Assembly: GCA_023663725.1 (NCBI GenBank)
Contig: JAMPGX010000004.1
Span: 116,670-180,669 of the forward strand
Direction of reading: 5' to 3'
DNA length: 64,000 nt
Origin: a bacterium
GTDB lineage: Bacteria; Bacillota; Clostridia; Lachnospirales; Lachnospiraceae
The notes beneath the pieces are model-generated. The model was not told where the DNA came from and did not search any database. It saw nothing but the letters and a program-made list of their open reading frames with translations. A program made the position numbers and the translations under genes. This document shows, piece after piece, positions 34,177-42,945 of the stretch; positions within the stretch are counted from its first letter, which is position 1; every line of letters begins with the position of its first letter.

Positions 34177-34860
34177 ATGATTGCAGTAATTCCAGCACGG
34201 GGGGGCTCCAAGGGAGTCCCCCAAAAAAATATAAGACTCTTAAGTGGGCGGCCCTTGATTGAGTATACTATTGCAGCTGCAAAAGAAAGCTGTCTATTTG
34301 AAAAGATTGTGGTATCTACGGACAGCGAACAAATTGCGGCAGTGGCAGTGCAGGCGGGTGCTGAAGTGCCTTTTTTGAGACCAATGGAAATTTCGGGAGA
34401 TAGCGCATCATCGGATGATGCAGTTCTTCATGCGTTGGATTTCTATGAAAAGCGAGGGGAGTATTTTGACAAGGTGTGCAAGCTCCAACCAACTTCCCCA
34501 TTGAGGAGGGCTAATCATATCATAGACGCATATAAGTTAATGCACGACAAAAAGGCTACTTTTTTGGTTAGTATATGTGAATGTGAGCATTCGCCATTGT
34601 GGTGTGGGACAATTGATATGGAAACTCTTCGAATGGATGAATTTATTCGGGAAGAGGCAAAGCGGGCGTGCAGACAGGAACTACCGCAGTATTATAGATT
34701 GAATGGAGCAATTTATATGGGATGGACCGATGCGTATAAAGAAAATAGGAGCTTTTTGGGAAAAAATTGTGTGGGATATATTATGAGCCAGGAGGAGTCG
34801 GTGGATATTGATACTAGTTTGGATTTTTCTTTTGCGGAGCTAATCATGAAACAGAAATAG
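34177..34860 (+). CDS. CMP-nonulosonate synthetase (acylneuraminate cytidylyltransferase, NeuA/LegF/PseF type)
   Basis: Activates the nine-carbon sugar with CTP. The 227 residues start MIAVIPARGGSKGVPQKNIR, the conserved nucleotide loop, then VVSTDSEQIAAVA, DSASSDDAVLHAL, LQPTSPLRRANHI and YRLNGAIYMG, and end with ESVDIDTSLDF, which holds the metal-binding D-I-D motif. The ATG follows GGGAGGACGGTAA and lies directly after the formyltransferase stop. It is the last gene of the unit and is followed by a terminator. CMP activation fits the sialyltransferase-like protein at 25787. Confidence 0.94.
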   Translation: MIAVIPARGGSKGVPQKNIRLLSGRPLIEYTIAAAKESCLFEKIVVSTDSEQIAAVAVQAGAEVPFLRPMEISGDSASSDDAVLHALDFYEKRGEYFDKVCKLQPTSPLRRANHIIDAYKLMHDKKATFLVSICECEHSPLWCGTIDMETLRMDEFIREEAKRACRQELPQYYRLNGAIYMGWTDAYKENRSFLGKNCVGYIMSQEESVDIDTSLDFSFAELIMKQK

Positions 34861-34893
34861 CGAGAGTGAAAAAATTTTTTAAATAGTGTTTTG

Positions 34894-34939
34894 AAGGTCT
34901 TCTACTAAAAATTGAAAATTGTAGAGGGCCTTTTATTAT
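34894..34939 (+). terminator. Terminator of the nonulosonate unit
   Basis: AAGGTCTTCTAC (34894-34905) pairs with GTAGAGGGCCTT (34921-34932), with one G-U pair and one mismatch, around a 15-base loop, followed by TTTATTA. The bases just before and into the stem (AAATAGTGTTTTGAAGGTCT) recur at 52393 in front of another terminator. Confidence 0.7.
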
Positions 34940-35046
34940 GGCAAGAAATCAGTTTACAGAGTACAAATGACAAAGAGGAAATACAAAACAGCTGTTGACA
35001 TATTGAGCTGATAAGGTTCCATTATTTTGCAGAAGGTATATTTCTC

Positions 35047-35075
35047 TTGCGGAGCTGCCTCCTTTGATATATAAT
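35047..35075 (+). promoter_or_regulatory. Promoter (CTTGC type) upstream of acyltransferase gene
   Basis: TTGCGG (35047-35052), 17 bases, TATAAT (35070-35075). The spacer (GCTGCCTCCTTT) and about 25 downstream bases (AAAAAATACAGCAAATTT) match the promoter region at 27933 closely. The acyltransferase ATG is 230 bases further on. Confidence 0.6.
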
Positions 35076-35305
35076 ATAATAAAAAATACAGCAAATTTAT
35101 GCATTGATTATTAGTTTAAAATAGACCAGCGAAGGCTTATATATAAAAGCATTTATTTTTTACATTCCTATCAGTATATTTTAGGATATAGAGTTTAAGC
35201 GTGTTTATGCGAAACATTGAAACTATTTTGTGAATGTAGGCGGTAAAGAATAGTATACTTTTAAATAGGTTATAATGTTATAGGATAAATAAAGAGAGGC
35301 ACGGT

Positions 35306-36370
35306 ATGGAAGCGAAGAGGAATGACTATGTTGACATATGGAGAATCGTATTTACTGTTGTGATTATGAGCCATCATATGTACATGATTGGAATAGGGGG
35401 GGCATATCCATTTAGTACAGGGTGGCTGGCTGTGGAATTCTTTTTTATTTTATCGGGGTATTATACTGTCAAACATTTTGACTCACAATGGACACCAGCT
35501 ATTCCGGCTAAAGCGGCAGTATTGTATACTATACATAAATATAAAAAAATACTTCCATATACAACATTAGCGATTTGTGCGGAATATATGATAGAAAATA
35601 TTTATTCGGCTTACAACAATCATCTTGAATTAAGAGATTTTGCTCAAATGTTTGAAGATATGCCTTATGAAATCTTGATGCTTTCAGCGAGCGGAATTGT
35701 TCCTGAAAGATTGGTGCCAGTGTGGTATCTTTCTGCCATGTTTCTTGTACTTCCACTTCTTTGCTATTTATTGGTTACGAAACGTGAATGGATGTATTAT
35801 TTGGCATGGATTTTCCCAGTTATTTATTACGGCTGGGCGGGAATAGTATCGGCAGGGGATCGTTATAATGAGGTTTTAAGGGCATTTGCTGGACTGATGC
35901 TTGGAGTGCTTGTTTATTTAGTAAGTAGTGCGATCAGTAAATTGAAGCTGGGAAAGGCTATCCGGTGTTGTATAACAGCTATAGATGTTGGGTGTCTTGG
36001 TGTGACGGTCTGGTTAATGTGGGGAGGTCGCGGCCACTACAAGACAATATTGCTGCTCTTTATAATTGGTGCCTGTGCGATGCTATCCGGAAAAAGTTAT
36101 ACTGAACGGATCAATATATGGAAGGGGAGAGTTGGTAAGATTTTGGGCAAAATAAGTTTAGCCATGTATTCGATACATTGGTGTGTTGGAAGTATGTTAC
36201 GATTGTGGTTTCCTCAGTTGGATATAAAAGCCAAATTGCTGATTTTTTATGTGGGGACTTTTCTGGTGGCTTGTATTATTGTATTTTTGTTTATGACAAC
36301 ATGTAATTTATTACAAAAAAATAGATATTTCCAGGGTGTTAGGCGCCATAGTTTAGAAAGCGCTGAATAA
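35306..36370 (+). CDS. Acyltransferase 3 family membrane protein (OafA-like, 1 of 2)
   Basis: Likely O-acylates a surface sugar. The 354 residues contain about ten membrane segments. The family start is RNDYVDIWRIVFTVVIMSHHM, where the paired H belongs to the catalytic motif, then GWLAVEFFFILSGYYTVKHF, which holds the conserved F-F-x-x-S-G-Y. There is no extracellular SGNH domain, so it is the short form. A strong GAGAGGCACGGT precedes the ATG at 35306. It sits alone between a terminator and a 290-base gap, so it may be regulated separately. Confidence 0.85.
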   Translation: MEAKRNDYVDIWRIVFTVVIMSHHMYMIGIGGAYPFSTGWLAVEFFFILSGYYTVKHFDSQWTPAIPAKAAVLYTIHKYKKILPYTTLAICAEYMIENIYSAYNNHLELRDFAQMFEDMPYEILMLSASGIVPERLVPVWYLSAMFLVLPLLCYLLVTKREWMYYLAWIFPVIYYGWAGIVSAGDRYNEVLRAFAGLMLGVLVYLVSSAISKLKLGKAIRCCITAIDVGCLGVTVWLMWGGRGHYKTILLLFIIGACAMLSGKSYTERINIWKGRVGKILGKISLAMYSIHWCVGSMLRLWFPQLDIKAKLLIFYVGTFLVACIIVFLFMTTCNLLQKNRYFQGVRRHSLESAE

Positions 36371-36662
36371 TGTGTTGGTAAATGTTCCCAATTATCCTAT
36401 TGGATTGTTTACCCAAATTCCCATCTCTTGTATTCATATTAGAGTGAGTTTTATCCCATGATTTCATTTGCCGCTCTTTATAGTATGATGAATTTTCAGG
36501 TCTCGTTTGCAATTTAATACCTATTTGTCGATTTGGTTATCTGTGATACTGATTTGATTAGCGTTGCGCAAAGCTGTTAGATAGTTAAGAAATATTTTTT
36601 GTTGCACAAAATTGATAAATGTAGTATCTTTATATAGATGACTTATTTAGAAAGGGATTTTA
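36371..36662. other. Intergenic region of 292 bases
   Basis: AT-rich, no gene, no clear terminator. It contains the promoter candidate at 36602-36630 just before the YfhO-like gene. Confidence 0.4.
36602..36630 (+). promoter_or_regulatory. Promoter candidate for YfhO-like gene
   Basis: TTGCAC (36602-36607), 17-base spacer, TATCTT (36625-36630), about 33 bases before the ATG at 36663. The -10 box matches the consensus at four of six bases. Confidence 0.45.
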
Positions 36663-38957
36663 ATGAAAAGAATATTGCGGAATATTAGAAAAAGCGAAGT
36701 GGGAATAGAAATTTTGTTTGCGCTGATTTGTACAGTACTTGCATTTTCAATTTATGCAGGTCAATATTTTGGCTCTGATTCAGTGACGTTTGGTAAGATA
36801 GGAGACCATATCCTTTCTTGTTTCCCAGCATTTAGAAAAATATGTCAGTTCTTTACATCCGAACAGGTAATAGTTGGAGTTGATAATGGGACCCTTAATG
36901 GGGCTTCAGAATTTTTTTTGCGTCCTAACATGCCTGTTATTTATGTACCATTGTATATATTTGCATGGCTTACAAAGTTTTTTCATTCTAGGGCGATGTA
37001 CATTGCTTTTTTTGCTGTACATATGTTTTTTTCCGTGTTTTTTGCGCAGAGATTGGCAAAAAAGTATTTTGGCATAGGCCGATATTTGGCATTTGTATAC
37101 AGTTCCTTGATTATTTATCTTTTGAGTGTTGAATCGTGGTGCATCAGCTTTTATATTGTGACAGCGTTGATGCCAGTACTATTGTATTTTTCACTTGAGA
37201 GTGTGTATAATTCAAATGTGGGAACCATAGGGTCATGTGTATTGGTCATGGTATTGTCGCTCACCAGTGGATATATAACGTTGTCTTTGGCAATGGTAGT
37301 GGTAGATGTGCTGTTTACTATTTTTTATCTTAGTGTGCGTGAAAAGAAATTTGATTTGAAGAGATGCCTCTTTTTCCTGATCTGTCCGGCTGTGGCAGGA
37401 GCCATATGTTTACCATATTATCTTCAGGTTTTAATATATGTTAAAAGGGTTGTGCAAAGCCCAATGGCGTTTATAGATGCGATTTACTACAAGCTTTCAC
37501 TGAGCGACCTTTTGAATGTGTTGACAAACTATTCAATTCCTGCGGGGTCAGGAATTGAACAGCTATGGGCGCTTTCATTTGGCTTTGTAGCTTGTTTGGC
37601 CATTGCGATGGGCATAAAGGAAAAAGTGTTTGATAAAATGAAGGCTGTGGAGCGGTGGACCTGTTATTTGGGGTTTGGCGCTTATTTGCTGATAGTGTTT
37701 TGGGCGAATGAGACGGCATTACCGTTTTCGGCGTGGCTGTATACTTTTGTACCGATTTTGGGAGGAATGCATATCCCTCTCCGCTATTTAATGATTGTTC
37801 TGCCGGTAACATATATGGGGATTATGTTGATTTATAAATATTTAAATGCTGAGAAGTGCAGGAAATCACTTAAATATATTGGTTGGTGTGTGTCTGGCAT
37901 TTTGGTATTTTATTTGATTGCGTATAGGGCAGGAGTGCCCATGCCATTGGTAAGCAGAGATGCTTTTATATTTGAAATGCTGGTATTTACATGGTTTCTA
38001 TATGAGGCGTGGAAGGATGGGCTAAATCATTATAGAACACAGTTAATTTGGGTAGTGGCGATTTTTGTTCCTGCAGTTTCGTTTCTCTATCAGACAACAG
38101 ATGTATATGTTGATGGAAACACTTTGAGGAATCGCAGCATTGTATATGATGAAGACGCTATAAATAACATCGACAAATTCATTTCCACTCTAAATGAAAA
38201 AGAATTATATCGCTATGTTGCTTATGATAGCGAGGAAAGTGTTCCTCAATATCTGCTTTCGAATTACGAATGGTATGGATATTCGGATTATAAACTTTGT
38301 AATTATTATGGATATGAATTATCATTAGGAACCCCGCGAGACTATTTAGAAAAAAATCCATTTTTTAATGTGATTAACTGGGAATATGTAGCAGATACCC
38401 GAGCAGATTTTATTATGTTGGACTCTTCAATTTTAGAAAATGAAGAAATGATTTCCACAATGATTGATTGGAATAAGGGAGTAGCTTATGTGGGGAATGG
38501 ACGTTTGATCTGTGCGTTAAATAAATTCATTCCGTCTGTCATTTGTGGGGAAAAGTTCGTTTTTGATAGTGATAGTTCATATGACAATGGGTATTTTTAT
38601 TCATTAGATTTGACTAATGATGATGTAGTTGACTTTGAAACAAATTCAAGTACTTATTATAGGTTAACTTTAAATTCGAGAAGAGATTCTATAATAGCAT
38701 TTTTGCCATATGCCAATAGGAATTATCATTATTTTATAGACGGAAAAGAGATTGATCCGGAAATATATGATACGCAGGCCATTTTTAGGGTTTCAGGGGG
38801 AAATCATACGATTAGCGTAGAGTATAGGAATGCTATGGGTAAGATGGGGGTAATAGCAATATTTGTAGCATGTATTATGTTGCCGGCGGTACTGATTATA
38901 TATGGAGTGCTGGTAAATATAGTGAAGAGGGAAGACAAAAAGGAGAAATGCGTATGA
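36663..38957 (+). CDS. YfhO/GT-C-like polytopic membrane protein
   Basis: The 764 residues have about twelve membrane segments in the first 470 residues, then a soluble extracytoplasmic part of about 230 residues and a last membrane segment near the C terminus (MGVIAIFVACIMLPAVLIIYGVL). An acidic pair sits in the first outer loop (FGSDSVTF) and an amphipathic GGMHIPLRYLMIVLP segment follows, as in YfhO / GT-C glycosyltransferases that use polyprenyl-phosphate sugars. It may glycosylate wall polymer or the exported glycan, using lipid-linked sugar from the GtrB-like protein at 43891. The ATG follows AAAGGGATTTTA. Confidence 0.72.
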   Translation: MKRILRNIRKSEVGIEILFALICTVLAFSIYAGQYFGSDSVTFGKIGDHILSCFPAFRKICQFFTSEQVIVGVDNGTLNGASEFFLRPNMPVIYVPLYIFAWLTKFFHSRAMYIAFFAVHMFFSVFFAQRLAKKYFGIGRYLAFVYSSLIIYLLSVESWCISFYIVTALMPVLLYFSLESVYNSNVGTIGSCVLVMVLSLTSGYITLSLAMVVVDVLFTIFYLSVREKKFDLKRCLFFLICPAVAGAICLPYYLQVLIYVKRVVQSPMAFIDAIYYKLSLSDLLNVLTNYSIPAGSGIEQLWALSFGFVACLAIAMGIKEKVFDKMKAVERWTCYLGFGAYLLIVFWANETALPFSAWLYTFVPILGGMHIPLRYLMIVLPVTYMGIMLIYKYLNAEKCRKSLKYIGWCVSGILVFYLIAYRAGVPMPLVSRDAFIFEMLVFTWFLYEAWKDGLNHYRTQLIWVVAIFVPAVSFLYQTTDVYVDGNTLRNRSIVYDEDAINNIDKFISTLNEKELYRYVAYDSEESVPQYLLSNYEWYGYSDYKLCNYYGYELSLGTPRDYLEKNPFFNVINWEYVADTRADFIMLDSSILENEEMISTMIDWNKGVAYVGNGRLICALNKFIPSVICGEKFVFDSDSSYDNGYFYSLDLTNDDVVDFETNSSTYYRLTLNSRRDSIIAFLPYANRNYHYFIDGKEIDPEIYDTQAIFRVSGGNHTISVEYRNAMGKMGVIAIFVACIMLPAVLIIYGVLVNIVKREDKKEKCV

Positions 38958-39733
38958 AAGTAGTACTATTAGCTGGCGGATTTGGCACACGTATTAGTGA
39001 GGAGAGCCATTTAAAACCAAAGCCAATGCTCGAAATTGGTGGGAAACCTATTCTCTGGCATATAATGAAGGAGTATTCTCACTATGGATATAACGATTTT
39101 GTTATTTGTTGTGGATATAAACAACATGTGATCAAAGAATGGTTTGCGGACTATTATCTCTATAACAGTGATGTGACTTTCGATTTTAAATGCAACAACA
39201 AGATGATGATCCACAACAATGTTTCTGAGCCATGGAAAGTGACTCTTGTTGACACAGGATTGTATACAATGACAGGAGGAAGGATAAAACGTATACAGAA
39301 ATATATAGGAAAAGAAACTTTTATGTTGACATATGGGGATGGAGTATGTGATATCAATATTGAAGAATTGATAAAGTACCATAAATCTCATGGTAAGATA
39401 GCGACATTGACGGCCGCCTTGGTAGAGCAACGTTTCGGGGTACTGGATATTTCAGACCAAAAAAATATTATTTCTTTCAGAGAAAAAGGCAAGGGTGATG
39501 GTTCTCGAATTAATGCGGGTTATATGGTGTTTCAGCCAGAAATATTTGATTATATTGACGGCGATGCTACTGTGCTTGAAAAGGAACCGTTGGAGATGTT
39601 GGCTGCTAAAGGAGAGTTAATGGCATACATGTTTGACGGGTATTGGCAGTGCATGGATACTAAACGCGAAATGGATAAGCTAAATGAACTTTGGAATTCA
39701 AACAAGGCACCGTGGAAAACATGGGATAATTAG
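38954..39733 (+). CDS. rfbF: Glucose-1-phosphate cytidylyltransferase
   Basis: Makes CDP-glucose, the entry to CDP-3,6-dideoxyhexoses. The 259 residues are the family's length: MKVVLLAGGFGTRISEESHL, KPKPMLEIGGKPILWHIMK, FVICCGYKQHVIKEWF, TYGDGVCDINIEEL, INAGYMVFQPEIFDYI and EKEPLEML are all conserved RfbF segments. The start overlaps the previous stop by four bases (ATGA frame overlap) with GGAG nine bases upstream. The next gene is RfbH, and RfbG is five genes on, so the first three enzymes of the pathway are present. Confidence 0.95.
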   Translation: MKVVLLAGGFGTRISEESHLKPKPMLEIGGKPILWHIMKEYSHYGYNDFVICCGYKQHVIKEWFADYYLYNSDVTFDFKCNNKMMIHNNVSEPWKVTLVDTGLYTMTGGRIKRIQKYIGKETFMLTYGDGVCDINIEELIKYHKSHGKIATLTAALVEQRFGVLDISDQKNIISFREKGKGDGSRINAGYMVFQPEIFDYIDGDATVLEKEPLEMLAAKGELMAYMFDGYWQCMDTKREMDKLNELWNSNKAPWKTWDN

Positions 39734-39749
39734 AAAAAGGAGAGTAAAA

Positions 39750-41090
39750 ATGTTTGAGAATAAGACAGAAAAACAAGCTAAAGAAGAAATTTTGGGCTTG
39801 GTAAAAGAGTATGCGGAGCGGTTTCATAATCAAAAAAAAGATTTTGTTGAGGGCCAGAGAATACCTTACGCATCCCGCGTGTATGACAGTGCAGAGATGG
39901 TTAATCTTGTTGACAGTTCGCTGGAGTTCTGGCTTACTTCAGGCAGATATACAGAAGAATTTGAGAAAAAATTGGCGAATTATTTGGGTGTAAAATATTG
40001 CTCGCTTGTGAATTCAGGTTCTTCAGCAAACTTGAATGCTTTTATGGCTTTAACTTCTCCACTTTTGGGGGACAGAAGGATTAAGCGCGGCGATGAAATG
40101 ATAACCGTGGCGGCAGGGTTTCCCACAACAATTACGCCAGCTATTCAGTTTGGGGTTACCCCAGTGTTTGTTGATGTTACCATTCCGCAATATAATATAG
40201 ACACTACAAAGCTAGAGGATGCAATATCAGAAAAGACAAAAGCCGTGATGATAGCGCATACATTAGGGAATCCTTTTGACTTGGCGGCTGTGAGAGCTTT
40301 CTGTGATAAGTATGACTTATGGCTCGTTGAGGATAATTGTGATGCTTTAGGCTCTAAATATACGATTGACGGACAGGAGAAGTTTACTGGTACCATTGGG
40401 GATATTGGAACCTCTAGCTTTTATCCACCGCATCACATGACAATGGGAGAAGGGGGTGCAGTGTATACAAATAATGCAATTCTAAACAAGGCAATTCGTT
40501 CTTTCAGGGATTGGGGAAGAGATTGTGTTTGCCCTTCGGGACATGATAACTTGTGCGGGCATCGCTTTGATAAGCAGTATGGAGAATTGCCGCTTGGATA
40601 TGACCATAAATATGTATACTCTCATTTTGGCTATAACTTAAAAGCCACAGACATGCAGGCGGCAATTGGTTGTGCCCAATTGGAGAAATTTCCTTCTTTT
40701 GTAGAAAAAAGGAAACATAATTTTGTCAGACTAAAAAAGGCCTTGGCTGGAACAGAAGATAAATTGATTTTGCCAGTTGCGTGTACGAATGCGGATCCTA
40801 GTTGGTTTGGATTCTTAATTACATGTAAAGAGGGGGTTGACCGAAATGCTGTGGTGCAGTATGTGGAATCAAAGGGGATTCAGACCAGAATGCTTTTTGC
40901 TGGAAATTTAATTAAGCACCCTTGCTTTGATGAAATGCGAGCTAGTGGAACTGGATACCGTGTGGTTGGCGAACTGACTAATACAGATAGGATTATGAAG
41001 GATACTTTTTGGGTAGGTGTATATCCTGGTATGACTGATGAGATGATTGATTATATGGCAAAAGTAATTATTGAAGCTCTAAACAATTAA
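39750..41090 (+). CDS. rfbH: CDP-4-keto-6-deoxyglucose 3-dehydrase (E1)
   Basis: Removes the C3 hydroxyl of CDP-4-keto-6-deoxyglucose with PMP and an iron-sulfur cluster. The 446 residues have the aminotransferase fold, but the usual PLP lysine is a histidine (H228 in FYPPHHMTMGEGG), the known signature of this enzyme. C259, C261 and C269 (CVCPSGHDNLCG) with C197 (EDNCD) match the spacing expected for [2Fe-2S] ligands. The ATG at 39750 lies behind AAGGAGAGTAAAA. The reductase partner (RfbI/E3, flavin-ferredoxin type) is not seen in the window. Confidence 0.95.
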   Translation: MFENKTEKQAKEEILGLVKEYAERFHNQKKDFVEGQRIPYASRVYDSAEMVNLVDSSLEFWLTSGRYTEEFEKKLANYLGVKYCSLVNSGSSANLNAFMALTSPLLGDRRIKRGDEMITVAAGFPTTITPAIQFGVTPVFVDVTIPQYNIDTTKLEDAISEKTKAVMIAHTLGNPFDLAAVRAFCDKYDLWLVEDNCDALGSKYTIDGQEKFTGTIGDIGTSSFYPPHHMTMGEGGAVYTNNAILNKAIRSFRDWGRDCVCPSGHDNLCGHRFDKQYGELPLGYDHKYVYSHFGYNLKATDMQAAIGCAQLEKFPSFVEKRKHNFVRLKKALAGTEDKLILPVACTNADPSWFGFLITCKEGVDRNAVVQYVESKGIQTRMLFAGNLIKHPCFDEMRASGTGYRVVGELTNTDRIMKDTFWVGVYPGMTDEMIDYMAKVIIEALNN

Positions 41091-41101
41091 AGGGGATTTA
41101 T

Positions 41102-41950
41102 ATGGTTTCAAGTATTAAGCAATTGGAAAGGGCGGCACTGGAGATTAGGAAGGACCTACTGAAGCTTTGTGCTAAAGAAGTGATTCACATTGGGGGAGAT
41201 TTATCCATTACTGACGTAATGACGGTTTTATGGCAATATCAGATGAGATATGATCCTCATAATATTCATATGGAGACTAGGGATAGATTTGTTTTGTCAA
41301 AAGGACATGCTTCTGCCGTAACAAGCTTTTGCCAGGCGGCAATTGGCTGTTTTAGTAAAAATGAAGTTTTAGCAGAATATGCTACAGATGGCGGAAGGTT
41401 TTCCATGCACTCGTGTAATCTAGTAAATCCTTATGTAGAGGTTTCTACAGGAAGCTTGGGGCATGGCTTCCCAGTTGCCTGTGGTATGGCGGCGGCTCTC
41501 AGATTAAAAGGGAATCTTGAGAGTAGGGTTTATGTTGTAATGGGAGATGGAGAGCAATCAGAAGGTTCCATATGGGAGGCTGCAATGAATGCTGTTCATT
41601 GCAAATTAGGAAATTTGGTTGCTATTGTGGATCATAACGGTTTAGAGGCAGATGGGACGATTGAGTCGGTTACAGCACTAGGAAATATAGCAGATAAATA
41701 TCACGCATTTGGATGGAATGTGAAAGAGATTGACGGTAATAACATATCGGAAATAAAAAAAGGATTTGACGATTTACCTGAACCAGATTCGGAGATTCCT
41801 ACAATATTTATTTGTCACACTATAAAAGGAAAGGGTATTCCTTTTATGGAAGGGCAAGTGAGATGGCATGCTGGTAAGATTTCCCAAGAACAATATCAAG
41901 AATGTGTGTTAAAGTTAGAAAGGGATTTTGAGGATAAATGGATGGACTAG
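41102..41950 (+). CDS. Transketolase, N-terminal (ThDP-binding) subunit
   Basis: The 282 residues contain IHIGGDLSITDVMTVLW, RFVLSKGHASA, STGSLGHGFPVACGMA and VVMGDGEQSEGSIWEAAMNA, ending in VDHNG. These are the ThDP/Mg motif GDG...N and the substrate loop of transketolase N halves. Split transketolases act as a pair with the next gene. The position inside a CDP-dideoxyhexose cassette, rather than among pentose-phosphate genes, suggests a two-carbon transfer to a keto sugar, giving a branched sugar; this is inference. It starts 11 bases after RfbH with AAAGGGGATTTAT. Confidence 0.9.
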   Translation: MVSSIKQLERAALEIRKDLLKLCAKEVIHIGGDLSITDVMTVLWQYQMRYDPHNIHMETRDRFVLSKGHASAVTSFCQAAIGCFSKNEVLAEYATDGGRFSMHSCNLVNPYVEVSTGSLGHGFPVACGMAAALRLKGNLESRVYVVMGDGEQSEGSIWEAAMNAVHCKLGNLVAIVDHNGLEADGTIESVTALGNIADKYHAFGWNVKEIDGNNISEIKKGFDDLPEPDSEIPTIFICHTIKGKGIPFMEGQVRWHAGKISQEQYQECVLKLERDFEDKWMD

Positions 41951-42903
41951 CAATGAACAATACAGAGCCGAAGTTTTTAAGAAACATTATAGGCGAATAT
42001 ATGACAGAGCTTGGAGAAAAAAGTGCTAAAGTGGTAATGGTAAATGCAGATTTAATGGGAACCTGCAGAAACAGAGCCTTTCTTGAAAAGTATCCGCAGC
42101 GTACTTTCAATGTGGGTATAGCGGAGCAAAATCTTGTCAGCTTTTCGGCTGGGTTAGCACATGAAGGGTTCATTGTATATGCTTTTTCGATGGCCCCCTT
42201 TATCAGTATGAGAGCGTGTGAACAATGCCGTACAGATGTTGCGTATGGAGATTTGAATGTTCGCTTAGTGGCAACCTATGCGGGCTGTTCAGGAGGAATA
42301 TCGGGTGCAACCCATTGGGGTATAGAAGATTGTGCAATTATGAATAGCATACCTAATATGACGATTATGGAACCATGTGATGCAGTTCAGGCAAGAAAAA
42401 TGATGGAGGCAACGCTCAAATATAATGGACCAATCTATCTCAGGAGTAGCGTGGAACCAGTGAAAAGGGATTTATATGATGAAAATTATGAATATGAAAT
42501 AGGAAAGGCTTCTGTGTTGAAGATGGGTGAGGATGGTGCATTTATTTGTTCGGGTGTGATTGTACAATATGCATTTGAGGCAGCAATGCGGATACAGAAA
42601 GATAGGGGTAAAAATATTCGCGTTGTTGATATGCATACAATCAAGCCACTAGATCGTGATGCGGTAATTTCAGCTGCGGAAACAGGAAATTTAGTGGTTG
42701 CGCAAGATCACAATATTATGGGAGGGCTAGGGTATTGTGTTGCAGAAGTGCTTGCCGAGGAAGGCATTTCAGTTAAGTACTTAAATGTAGGAATTAAGGA
42801 TGAATTTTCGGCTATGGCACATGCACCGTATTTGTATCATCAATATGGCATTGATGTGGAAGGGCTTGAAAATAGAATGTTATCGTTGATTGATGGGAAA
42901 TAA
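41938..42903 (+). CDS. Transketolase, C-terminal subunit
   Basis: The 321 residues have the pyrimidine-binding and C-terminal domains: KVVMVNADLMGTCRN, FNVGIAEQNLVSFSAGLA (with the catalytic Glu that activates ThDP), FSMAPFISMRACEQCRTDV, GGISGATHWGIED, and IRVVDMHTIKPLDRDAV near the end. The start overlaps the N-half gene by 13 bases, with TTGAGGATAA before the ATG at 41938; an in-frame ATG at 41953 is the alternative. The two must work as a complex. Confidence 0.9.
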   Translation: MDGLAMNNTEPKFLRNIIGEYMTELGEKSAKVVMVNADLMGTCRNRAFLEKYPQRTFNVGIAEQNLVSFSAGLAHEGFIVYAFSMAPFISMRACEQCRTDVAYGDLNVRLVATYAGCSGGISGATHWGIEDCAIMNSIPNMTIMEPCDAVQARKMMEATLKYNGPIYLRSSVEPVKRDLYDENYEYEIGKASVLKMGEDGAFICSGVIVQYAFEAAMRIQKDRGKNIRVVDMHTIKPLDRDAVISAAETGNLVVAQDHNIMGGLGYCVAEVLAEEGISVKYLNVGIKDEFSAMAHAPYLYHQYGIDVEGLENRMLSLIDGK

Positions 42904-42945
42904 TTGTTTTGGATGAGATAAAATGTCGGAGTTAGAGAATACGTT

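Larger units (their letters stand above)
34861..35305. other. 445-base intergenic region: terminator, gene-start relic, promoter
   Basis: Contains the terminator at 34894-34939 and, from 34938, an ATG with nine more codons (MARNQFTEYK then stop) that looks like the start of a lost gene. The rest is AT-rich with a promoter at 35047-35075 and a second TATAAT at 35271-35276 without a good -35 box. No complete gene is seen. GGCGGTAAAGA at 35240 recalls the ops element only loosely. Confidence 0.5.

Noticed and set aside
35239-35250. ops-like element GGCGGTAAAGA before the acyltransferase gene
   Set aside because: Only the first seven bases match the ops consensus, no JUMPstart-like sequence accompanies it, and the host looks like a Firmicute where LoaP rather than RfaH would act.
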